A stretch of 64,000 bases of DNA, taken from assembly GCA_012932295.1 (NCBI GenBank), contig JAAONU010000014.1:34317977-34381976 (forward strand), given 5' to 3'. The translations under genes and the position numbers were made by a program. Positions within the stretch are counted from its first letter, which is position 1. Every line of letters starts with the position of its first letter. Below are positions 56,101-64,000 of this stretch, piece after piece. This stretch comes from Cyclina sinensis (lineage: Eukaryota > Mollusca > Bivalvia > Venerida > Veneridae). The notes beneath the pieces are model-generated. The model worked only from the letters and a program-made list of their open reading frames with translations, did not search any database and had not been told where the DNA came from.

Positions 56101-59100
56101 TTAGTTAAGTGCTTGTTGATAAACCAGATACTTCTATTTATACAGATGAAACCAGTAAATTTGGAAATAAGGTTTGTGGTTACCATGTCAGAGACCAAGA
56201 CGGTGATTATTTCACGCTAGGACTTCGTGACCTCGTAACAAAATCTGCCAGCGATACAATGGATACATTGACTGAAATATTAGATGATATCGACCATGTT
56301 GCTGCAAACAATGGAACTGAGGCTTCTAGAAAAATTCTAACTAATATCTCAGCTACAATGTCAGACAGTGCATCCACTGAAATTAAGTTTAACAGTTTAC
56401 TTGAGGACTACAGGGCAGTCATTCTACCATACACTTTAGAAAACTACCAGGAACTTGATGAGGAAGGGAGGAGAAGTGTTAACAAACTGAACAATTTTTT
56501 TTGTGGGTTACATTCGCTTGTACATTTCGCAGAAACTTGCTCGAAGTCACTAACAGAGTTTGAAATGCAGTACTTCAATAATAAACCACCAATCAAGGAA
56601 GGGTCATTTAGGAAAAATGAAGAATCTGGAACAATCAGACTGATTAGAACAGCTAGTAAGGCTTTTGCCAGGGGTGCCGATGAAAAATCTGGATGCCACC
56701 TCCAATTTGTCACATCCATATCTCAGTTCTTGAAAGACAACAAAATGAAATCTCTGAAATTAGTACCATTTAGAGGCCAGCGTTTTAATATTCTATTTCA
56801 TAATGCCGGACAGGTGTATTTACTTCATAGAAAGATGATTGACTTTTTGAAGTTATCAAATTTGAACAGACTAACACAGTCCGTAGCTTTCGATTTGGAA
56901 GTTCAAACTTACATTGCTGGATGCAAGGCACTGGGTTTAATAAGTAAATTGGTCAGCACTCCATTATGGAATCTGTTGGAGGATAGAAGCATTAATATAT
57001 TAGAAATGAACAAGTACTATTTGATGTTAAAATGTGGCTTACAGGAAGCTTCAAGCAATGTTGCTGGGTTTATGACTGGAGAAGTAAGGCCATTTGGTGA
57101 GGAAGTTCTTGTTAGAGAAGATGTAGTTTATGATGCCCTGGTTGCTACAAGTGTATATGATGATGAATGTGAATTGATCTTGTCTGTGATACTTGCAGCA
57201 CTGACCAAATACGTGACCAAAAAGTTTAAGGACTTCCTTCCAGGAGGTGATTATAGTCAGCCAACAGAAGAAATGAAAACCAAAATGCAGTCAGTCGAAA
57301 AACATAACAAGTTCTCAGAAAGAGTGTTTGCCTATTTTGACAATTTATTAAGATATAAACCTCACATTAATACCCTGGCAAGTGAAGCTTACATTGCATT
57401 TTCAATCAACAAAACTGGAAAATGGCTTAAAGAGCAGCCTGATGATAAAGTTGTAGAACTAGTTGCTTCAGCAAGAAAAGAAGTATCCAGCATTAGAAAA
57501 AAGTTCAAACACAGACAGGCAATTATTGTAGAAAGGAGACGAGAAAAACTTGAGGAAGCAAGAAGAGTAAAAGAAGCAAATGAATTAAGGAAAGTGCTTA
57601 GGCAAGAAAACATTACTACTGAAATAATTTACTTTGGTTTATGGCAATCGGCAGATCAAGTAGACAGTGCACTTCATACAATAAAATCAAAAACAGAGAA
57701 ACTTAAAGCCCTTAAGGCACAATTAAGATTTAGAAAGGAAGTATTCAAACAACATCAAGATGACACCTCTATCTACAATTTCTCAAAGAAAGTTAATGGA
57801 CGAACGGTTATGTTAACTGTTGAAGAAATGACAGCAAATGTTAAAACACTGGTGGCTCATGCTCTGCACATCCCATCCACATCATCACCTGAGATGCAGG
57901 TCATTGTTGGTCGAAGGGTGCGGCATAAATTAAAAACTGATGGTGAAGATGTGTGGTATTTTGGAAGAGTCATCTCACAAGTAGGTTTATTAACCTAAGG
58001 CTGCGCTTGATAATGAAGCTTTTGTAAACAGCTTGGAACCAGATCAGATGGCTAGAAACTCTGTGTCTGCTGGGGTTCCAAGCTGTTTGACATTCAGACA
58101 GCATTTCTCTTAATTTTGAGAAAATTGTATAAGCAGACGACATTTTCAGCAGAAGACAATTTGCCCAGCATGCAGAAGGTTAAGCACATATGCTCATAAT
58201 TTTCTGCTTTTACACTAAAACCTTTAGATAGAATCTGTCTACACTTACAATACTTAAAACATTAACTGGAAACTAAACCCTGCCCATATTCACAACTTTT
58301 ATGTTTAATAAATTCTTTCTTTATTTTATAAAGTATAAGCAAACATAGCAGACCCTGGCCCAGGCAAGTCCTGTATGAGCTGCCTGATCTGGGTCTACTC
58401 TGTCTGGATGCATGTACATGTATATATACACAGTCATGTGGTTGATACTAATATATTAGGAGACTAACATGATAATGTGGTGCATTGTAATATATGAGTG
58501 TTCGCGAAATTATCCTCATGTTCACCACTAGATGATTTTAATGTTGAAAACTACAATAGCCTATTAATTTACACACTAATTTCATGCAATTGTTATTAAT
58601 TGTAAAGGTAATACTACATATTTTACTTCTGAATATTTTAAATGTAAAGATTAAACAAAAATTAAATGCTTAACATGAGTGTTGTCTGTCGTGTCTGATT
58701 GAACCCATCTTGGTTAACTAAAACTTCTGGCAGTTCTTTATATATGCCTTATTTTCATTACAGAATGCAGTAATAAATAATGTACAGACAAACCTGTGAT
58801 TAAGACCACCTATAAAGAAAGACACATTTTCCACAGTACCAAACTCTAGTCACAACTGTATTTCACAATTTTTTCCTACATGAAAGGCCATTTGTCCATA
58901 AAGAACATTCTTGGCCAGTCTTAAGGTGGTCTTTATAGACAGGTTTGACTGTATATTTTACTTCAGTATTTAAAGAGTAGACATTGTTAAATATTAAACT
59001 AATTTATTCATCTCTACACTTTATTAGGCTGCTGTTGTTAATACTTGCACTAAAATGAAAAGTAACAATTTTATGTGAAAAATTTCCAGGTACCAGGTTA

Positions 59101-59200
59101 CCCAGACTGGTACAACATCTGTTACGAGGGTGATGAGGCTGTATACACCTATAAACTGATGGAAGATTATCAAGAAAAGAACCTAGAAGTCATTGTTTGA
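53142..59200 (+). CDS. Nested gene: coiled-coil, DDE-like, spindlin-like protein
   Basis: Coding exons are 53148-53315, 53825-54022, 54754-57980 and 59090-59200, all joined in phase 0. The protein parts are an acidic Ser/Asp-rich N-terminus; an exon with three 13-residue CDTDSDIT repeats; a further region ending at a TAA (55138-55140) that overlaps the next ATG; a 322-residue part with a long coiled coil; an in-frame TAA at 56106-56108; and a 624-codon part continuing through the last splice to TGA at 59198-59200. The long part has YTDETSKFG, TMSDSASTE and FFCGLHSLVHFAE. This spacing resembles an RNase-H-fold transposase. The C-terminus matches the Spin/Ssty (Tudor-like) pattern. I recall similar unnamed proteins in other invertebrates. 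The function is unproven. Confidence 0.65.
53148..53315 (+). CDS. Nested gene exon A: acidic N-terminus
   Basis: ATG at 53148, six bases after the acceptor, opens 56 codons with two SQDLF-type repeats (DLFAS, DLFSEYP) and a Ser-rich end, resembling a disordered region. The donor AAG|GTTGGT is weak but in phase with the next exon. Confidence 0.65.
53825..54022 (+). CDS. Nested gene exon B: CDTDSDIT repeats
   Basis: The exon has 66 codons between TTTTTAG and TTT|GTAAGT, phase 0. Three tandem 13-residue units (E-N/K-C-D-T-D-S-D-I-T-Q/L-P-P), a 39-bp minisatellite in frame, are followed by a proline-rich stretch and a basic KKRFK end that could be a nuclear localisation signal. Confidence 0.7.
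54555..54575. repeat. Poly(G) tract
   Basis: A run of 21 G is followed by TTACAGTC. This is the same junction type as the poly(C) end of the repeat at 6430-7065, so it is likely a fragment of that family in the intron. Confidence 0.9.
54754..55140 (+). CDS. Nested gene exon C, first frame
   Basis: After the TTCCAG acceptor, 128 codons run in phase 0 from exon B: a Cys-containing patch (GCSLFLCN), a Thr/Ser-rich stretch and an acidic SDSDCSDSEN tract. It stops at TAA 55138-55140. No domain was recognised. The next frame starts on the last base of this stop (TAATG). Confidence 0.6.
   Translation: MSTASQTDVCALGTEVEIKFNKLYRKRLTSGCSLFLCNTLADDETIVYTVKSTQTAESGGLTTENATQTLCGELKFITVLTDNCLSSTTVNPEKQTVSDSDCSDSENSQPDSTSVFNSYSNTIISFLE
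55140..56108 (+). CDS. Nested gene, coiled-coil part
   Basis: ATG at 55140 begins 322 codons. The frame has a TGA just upstream, so it cannot simply be read from the preceding frame by a one-base slip far upstream. Residues about 115-245 are strongly heptad-like and Lys/Glu/Gln-rich (coiled coil, probably for oligomerisation). The end (HHVSSKHVGPVIQAV, LPSVSTIHNM) looks globular. It ends at TAA 56106-56108, with the same frame continuing directly into the next part. Confidence 0.7.
   Translation: MALKNKDLIEKINKSGKKDAALFLFEHVKSLHLPLAGQRAFTKSCDSVEQTYKKLRKNVSKKGGHEAIEKFLDTELSFPKPCNTPYKKGNVNSKNVTALQDIAVTFRDVSMSLASELYASKNKTKELEVQAEKKVNKSEHVRKLKCELKSVKVDLKSVKKQNKVFQSKVRVKNAQLNQLRAQAQYLKRTLDKSRQQIIENERTMKELESQLKLMKEEYCELHEEYIRDLKTVREENEWLHHVVDGIQDNEVCLYDNDKNLFTKDLHVCVYELLEHHVSSKHVGPVIQAVLSLMNKKANRLPSVSTIHNMNLQRLALSYKQIS
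56109..57980 (+). CDS. Nested gene, candidate DDE-like catalytic part
   Basis: The same frame as the coiled-coil part resumes straight after one TAA and stays open for 624 codons to the CACAA|GTAGGT donor. Candidate catalytic or structural residues, counted from 56109, are Asp13 (YTDETSKFG), Asp86 (TMSDSASTE) and Cys132/His135 (FFCGLHSLVHF). A third acidic residue cannot be assigned by eye. A Lys/Arg/Glu-rich helical stretch (about 57450-57620) precedes LWQS and ALKAQLRFRKEV motifs. The last codons begin a spindlin-like module (VGRRVRHK, W-x-F-G-R-V-I-S-Q). The uninterrupted frame suggests recent activity or selection. No ATG is near its start, so the TAA is more likely a point nonsense mutation than a real gene boundary. 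Confidence 0.72.
57981..58782. other. Last intron of the nested gene, first part
   Basis: If the donor at 57981 is not used, the frame ends at TAA soon after (57996-57998). The rest has no recognisable features. Confidence 0.5.
58783..58953. mobile_element. MITE with ACAGWCAAACCTGT ends
   Basis: TACAGACAAACCTGTGATTA at the left and ACAGGTTTGACTGTA at the right are inverted repeats. Inside, AAGACCACCTATAAAGA is mirrored by TCTTAAGGTGGTCTTTATAG. The length is 171 bp. It lies within the last intron of the nested gene and is probably a later insertion. Confidence 0.8.
59090..59200 (+). CDS. Nested gene last exon: spindlin-like module end
   Basis: The exon has 36 codons plus TGA in phase 0 after TTTCCAG. 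VPGYPDWYNICYEGD followed by VYTYKL and EDY completes the Q-V-P-x-x-P-x-x-Y-x-I-x-Y-x-x-D-x-x-V-Y-x-Y-x-L pattern of Spin/Ssty repeats begun before the intron. In spindlins this fold binds methylated histone tails. Here binding is only inferred. Confidence 0.78.
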   Translation, partial: VPGYPDWYNICYEGDEAVYTYKLMEDYQEKNLEVIV

Positions 59201-59429
59201 AGTGAGTGACACTTGTTTAATTCCATTTTAACATGTCAAGAAATGGAAAGTGACATTGTTGTAATTTTCATATATACGTTTGCCGAGGGTGGTCACACAT
59301 AATGTCATGTAATAAATTTACTAGAAGAGATAATTCAAAATGCCTTTCAGTTTTGTGTTTCTGATAAATAGACCTTTCTAATGATATATGACAAGTGGCA
59401 TTTTTTGAGAAAAGAAAATTTGGCTTGTT
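59201..59429. other. 3' flank of nested gene up to the LINE junction
   Basis: An AATAAA is present at about 59309, a plausible polyadenylation signal. No other feature was seen before the LINE resumes. Confidence 0.45.
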
Positions 59430-59434
59430 ATACC

Positions 59435-62400
59435 TAATATAGATTATGACCAAGATAATAGTTCATTGTAAACATAACAGCCATGACATAAGATTATTAG
59501 ATCTTTGTAAATCATCATGTTCACGAATAGTTAACGGTCTTATTGACTATTTATTATGTAACAAACGCAATTTTTCACTGATCAATAATTTTAGTATATT
59601 GTCATTCAATGCATGGAGCGATCATGCCCCCTTACAGTTAAAATATCGTGCAACAATACACATGAGAAAGATATTTTGTTTACAAAAATAAAATATAAAT
59701 GAAATGATGTATATAAACAACAGTTTAGATCAGGAGTCATTGCTATTTTACCTTTATTTAATAATATTGTTAATGATTTTGACAATGGCAGTCGACAGTC
59801 TATCAATAATGCACTTAATAGTTTTACAGATGTGTTACGAAATGTTCGTGACCCATTATTTTCAAAAACATGTCAGTTTAAAAAATGTTCATTGTTTTGA
59901 AGAAGAAGGTTGTGTTAAGCATGCTGATTGGTTTGATATAGAATGCAGGAATGCACGTAATATGTATTTAGAATCTTAAAGGTTGTTTAATATCTCAAAA
60001 ACAGATTATTTTAGAATTAGGGTTGTGTGAAAATAAGTCATTTTATAAAAGTATTGTTAGAAAAAAGAAAAGTTTACATTACAGAAAGAAAATGTCTGAA
60101 ATAAAAAAATTAAAGAAAGGTAAACCTAGACATTTTTGGAAATATTTTCAAAAGAAATCAAACAATATTGGAAAAAATATTACAGTGGAACGATTTAAAG
60201 AATATTTTTCTAATATAAGTAACGACTTATTTGCTTGTTGCTATGAGGAGGCTAATCAGTTTTGTGATAATATTGATTTAATGAAGTCAAATGAAATTTT
60301 TCCAGAATTAGACCAGCCAATTACAGTTTGTGAAATTTTAACTGCTGTTAAATCACTGAAACGTAACAAAGGTTATGGTAGCGACTGCATATTAAACGAG
60401 TATTTTATTTGAAACTATAGATATTTTTTTTCGGCTTATATCTGTGATTTATTTAATGGTATTTTAGATTCGGGTTATTTCCCAGAGAAATGGACAGAGG
60501 GTATTATAATCCCTTTACACAAAAAAGGTTGTCAAGATGACGTAAATAATTATAGAGGTATTACTCTTGTTAGTTGTATGTCAAAATTGTTTACTTCTGT
60601 TATTAATAATCGAATCAAGAAATTTTGTAACGAACATTACACTATTTCGGATGCTCAATTCGGATTCCGTAAAGGAAGGTCTACTGTAGATGCTATATTT
60701 GTACTTATGCCATTAATTGAAAAAATATTTGAATGAAAATAAAAGATTATATGTTACATTTGTTGATATGATGAAGCGTTTTGATTCTATTGATAGAAAT
60801 GGTTTATGGTTAAAAATGTATAATTTTGGAATACAGGGTAAATTGTTAAGAATTATTCGCGATATGTAACAGAAAATTAAGTTTTGTGTTAAATTCTGTT
60901 CAAGTTATTCTGAGTATTTCCAATATGCTGTTAGTCTTCGTCAAGGGGAGGTAATGTCTACTCTGCTATTTACAATATTTGTAGAAGACATCGAATTGTA
61001 TCTTCAAAACAATCCCGACTCAGGTTTAATATTAGATGATATTATTTTAATACTTTTACTTTTTGCAGACGATATGGCAATTAGAGGCAAAAGCCCCGAG
61101 GAAATACAGATCAGATCTTTTGTATTTATATTGTAACAACTGTGGCCTTGAAGTAAATACAACAAAAACTAAAATAATGGTATTTAGAAAAGAGGTCGTC
61201 TTTAACTAACTGAGCAATGGAACTATAATGGCCAAAATATTGAAGTAGTTAATGACTTTAATTATCTCGGGACAGTTTTTAATGATACATGCAATTTTAT
61301 ATTAAATCAGGAATATTTGAGTGGTAAAGCTTTAAAAGCAATGAATATACTTTTTTGTAAACTGAAAGAATTTGACCTTTCTCCCAGAACATTATGTCAG
61401 TTATTTGACTCATTTGTGTCATCGATATTAAATTATTCATGTGAAATCTGGGGATATACTAGGTCTAAAGAACTAGAAAGAATACATTTAAAATTTTGTA
61501 AAAGGTTATTAAGAGTTCAACCTAACACTTGTAATGCTACTTGTAATACGGCGACATGGGAAGATATCCCTTATATATTCATAGGTTTGTAAGGATAATA
61601 AAATACTGGTTAAAAATTTTGAAACTGATAACATAATCCTAAAGACAGTATATAATCAAGCTCTAGATGTTAGCAACAATGGTCATAAAAATTGGGTTTC
61701 AAATGTAAAAAAGCTATTGAATGATTATGGATTTTCATATGTATTTGAAAATGTTAATACTATTGGCAAAAAATTATTTTTATAAGAATTTAGATGTCGA
61801 GTTATTGATTCTTTTAAATAGGAATGGTATGCTACTTTAGAAAAAAGTTCTGTATTGTATATGTACAAAAATGTTAAATGTAGTTTTGAGTATGAACTTT
61901 ATTTGGATATCTTGCCAAGATGTTTTAGATTTTATTTCTGTAGATTAAAAATGAGTAGTCTGTCTTTAAGAGTACAAACTGGCAGATATTCTAGAAATAG
62001 AATTGTTAGAGAAGAAAGGTATTGTTTATACTGTAATAACTCAGACATTGAAGATGAATTTCATTTCATCTGTATATGCCGTTGTTATGCAGAGTTAAGG
62101 AAAAAATATTTGAAAATTAAATATTCCAGAAATCCGTCAGTTTATAAATTTTTACAATTATTGAACACAAATAGTAAATATATGAATTAATTCAGTTATC
62201 CAAATTTGTTAAAGAAGCACTTGCTTTGAGAATCACACTGTTAAATGTTGAGCGTTAAACATCATAATTGCTCATTCTCCTTTTCGTATGTCTTTTCTTT
62301 TTATTTCGTAGTATAAACATTTATTGATTAATTCTACTTATTACTAGATAAATTTAGATTAAGAATTTTGAAAAATGTCATGATTGCTATTACCATTATA

Positions 62401-62490
62401 TTGGCGTTATGCTAGTAAATATCATTGTATTATAGATGATGTGCAATGTTCAAATCTTAATAAAGTATCTGTTCTGTTCTGTTCTATAAC
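59435..62490 (+). mobile_element. LINE, 3' part: endonuclease end and reverse transcriptase
   Basis: The endonuclease resumes with NSHDIRLLDLCKSS and ends with SDHAPL (about 59625). The reverse transcriptase follows in several frames: KRNKGYGSDCILNE, YFPEKWTEGIIIPLHKKG, NNYRGITLVSC, QFGFRKGRSTVDA, then FDSIDR, LRQGEVMS and the catalytic FADD at 61062-61073. A C-terminal CLYCNNSDIEDEFHF zinc-knuckle-like motif lies near 62025. Many stops and frameshifts make it inactive. The 3' end has AATAAAG followed by a short (TTCTG)n tail (62459-62490). The clade was not assigned. Confidence 0.9.
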
Positions 62491-63150
62491 AACTATATTT
62501 TTGAAGTGTTAACAAACAACAACAATAGAATAGGTTTGGGGTGCTTTTTGCAAATTGAAAGGTTTTTATGAACGGAAATTTTTGTATAGCAGCAGCCTAT
62601 CGGCCTAGAAGCTTAAGATATACATGGTGTATCACACTAAAACAGTATTTTTAAACTCAGTTCCAACAAACAACATAGAAAAAAGGGATTTGGGCTGTAC
62701 TTTTGCAGATCATAGAGTTTTTTTTCACGAAAAGACGTATTTGCTATCTTAATTCAGCTAGCTATATATAGTGTGTGTGTGTGTATCAGAATTTGAAACA
62801 GTAGTTTTGAACTCAGTTCTAACATACATTGGAATTTATTTTTGAAATTGAACAATGACGATTTCTTTTCATGAAAAAAAGTGCTTGCTATCTGTAAGCT
62901 GCCAGCGGCCTAGGATTTTCATTTTATGCCACCGTAAAAAAGTATTCTAAGTTTAAATACATAGAATTAACAAAAGGTGTTCAAGGCGTTTTTTTCCAAA
63001 TTTAAAGAAAAAACAAGGATAGTTCGTGGAAAGAAAATTGCTATTTGTGGGCTATTAGCAGCGCAGACGTTGTGTTTCATTGTAAAAGAAGTATTTCTGC
63101 ACTCAGTTTTAAAAAAACGATATAATTTATTTATTTCTTATGATTTTAAA
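62491..63150. repeat. Satellite units right of the LINE, first orientation
   Basis: Diverged units carry 'CAGCCTATCGGCCTAG' (62589) and 'GCCAGCGGCCTAGG' (62900), TTTTCATGAAAA-type blocks and AACTCAGTTCCAACAAACAA-type blocks. Orientation and sequence agree with the unit at 50640-50810. Confidence 0.65.
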
Positions 63151-63320
63151 AAGAAACAATTGAAGAAAGGAAGAAGGAAGGAAGGAAAAAAGGAAAGAAA
63201 GAAAGAAGGTCGGTCGGTCAGTCGGATGGTCAGTCAGCCTGGCGGCCGTTCGACCAATCGGTCAGACAGTGAGTGAGTGAGCCAATCAGTAAGTAAGTTA
63301 ATAAGTTAGTAAAAATATAA
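63151..63320. repeat. Simple-sequence block (GAAG)n, GGTCGGTCAGTC
   Basis: Purine-rich GAAGGAAGG runs pass into GGTCGGTCGGTCAGTCGG and GTGAGTGAGTGAGCC. A second block, (ACTG)n, is at 63380-63400. The open frame across it has no domain. Confidence 0.85.
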
Positions 63321-64000
63321 ATATATTTAAGGTAGGTCGGATTAAAAATATTCGTATTTACTTTCTTATTGATGTCTAACTGACTGACTGACTGACTGAC
63401 TCGGCCGCTGGGCCGCTAGCAGCCTTATGATAGGACGTTCTTCTTAAAACCACCTTTTTGAATTTGAAAAAGTACATTTAAAAACCCTTTTGTTTATTTT
63501 GAAAGTTTGAACTAGGTTCAGAAAATCTATTTTAACCGTGATGCGCTTTGTATATCTAAGGCCGCTTGGCCGCTATCAGCCTAAGAAAAGCAATAACTAC
63601 TTTTGTGAAAAAGCCCTTTTACAGTTTTCAAAAGGACAACCCAATCCCCATTTGTTTAATATGTTGTTTGTTTGAACCGAGTTCAGAATTGTGATACAAT
63701 ATGTATAACTTAGTTCGCTGGGCCGCTAGCAGCATAAAAATAGAAATTTCTTATTTTCCTAAAAAAATCCCTATATTTTGAACTTGGAAAAGTGCATCCA
63801 AAACCCCCTTTGTTTATGTTGTTTGTTTTAACTGAGCTCAAAAATACCATTTTATCTGTGATACACCATGTAAATCTTAGATCGCTGGGCCGCTAGGCCG
63901 CCAGCATCCTTAAGATTAATAATACTTCTTTACACGAAAAACCTTTTTTTTTTAATTTTCAAAAATACATCTAAAACCCCCACAATTGTTATTGTTTGTT
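63321..64000. repeat. Satellite array, inverted orientation
   Basis: Units begin at GGCCGCTAGCAGCCTTATGA (63411), GGCCGCTATCAGCC (63568), GGCCGCTAGCAGC (63721) and CCGCTAGGCCGCCAGC (63888), giving spacings of about 153-167 bp. Each carries TGTTTGTTTGAACTGAGTTC-type and GTGATACACCATGTA-type blocks. These are reverse complements of blocks at 62600-62680, so the array changes direction around 63.2 kb. It continues past the window edge. Confidence 0.8.

Larger units (their letters stand above)
52011..59429 (+). mobile_element. Insertion of 7.4 kb inside the LINE endonuclease
   Basis: Leaving out this block brings DDIDSND...SIP (ending about 52010) next to DYDQDN...NSHDIRLLDLCKSS (from about 59440), restoring the expected order of the LINE endonuclease. 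ATACC occurs at both junctions (52006-52010 and 59430-59434) and could be a 5-bp target duplication. I see no convincing terminal inverted repeats or LTRs. The block holds the spliced gene at 53142-59200, a poly(G) tract, and a later MITE. The boundaries are seen; the transposon interpretation is inference. Confidence 0.6.

Noticed and set aside
62977..63276. Plus-strand 99-codon frame with a Lys/Arg-rich end
   Set aside because: Composed of satellite sequence followed by a (GAAG)n and GGTCGGTC simple repeat.

Overview
The window looks like nuclear DNA of a bivalve mollusc. It is AT-rich. Genes are split into small exons with GT-AG introns. Most of the remaining DNA is old mobile elements: Tc1/mariner relics, short elements with inverted ends, tRNA-derived SINEs, a LINE, satellite units, and clam-type repeats rich in GTCCGTC and GACCTTGACC. 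No operons, CRISPR arrays or functional tRNA genes were seen. The species is not identifiable from the sequence alone.

Layout. (1) 0-5.4 kb: no host gene recognised, a dispersed repeat and a broken Tc1-like transposase. (2) 5.4-24.7 kb, + strand: a complete ten-exon gene for a 750-residue type I membrane receptor with a signal peptide, six Ig-like domains, one membrane helix and a short tail rich in tyrosine motifs, including ITIM-type and ITAM-type spacing. The exons join in frame through consistent phase-1 junctions. (3) 24.7-39.9 kb: gene-free repeat territory with two Tc1-like elements, a TTAA-flanked short element and a fold-back element that carries a copy of neighbouring DNA. (4) 39.9-49.6 kb, - strand: twelve consecutive in-frame exons (510 codons) of a SAMHD1-like HD-domain dNTP triphosphohydrolase. 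Its first exon(s) and certain last exon are not found. (5) 50.6-64 kb: satellite DNA interrupted by a LINE, which is itself interrupted inside its endonuclease by about 7.4 kb carrying an unrelated + strand gene.

The nested gene (53.1-59.2 kb) encodes an acidic, repeat-bearing N-terminal part, a coiled-coil part, and a long conserved-looking part with a D...D...CxxH arrangement reminiscent of RNase-H-fold transposases. It ends in a spindlin (Spin/Ssty)-like Tudor module split by an intron. Its position inside a LINE suggests arrival by transposition. It is the best candidate here for a poorly described mobile system. This copy has one in-frame stop and a TAATG stop/start overlap.

The Ig receptor and the SAMHD1-like gene are convergent and both are plausible immune genes. 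Nothing in the sequence shows that they work together.
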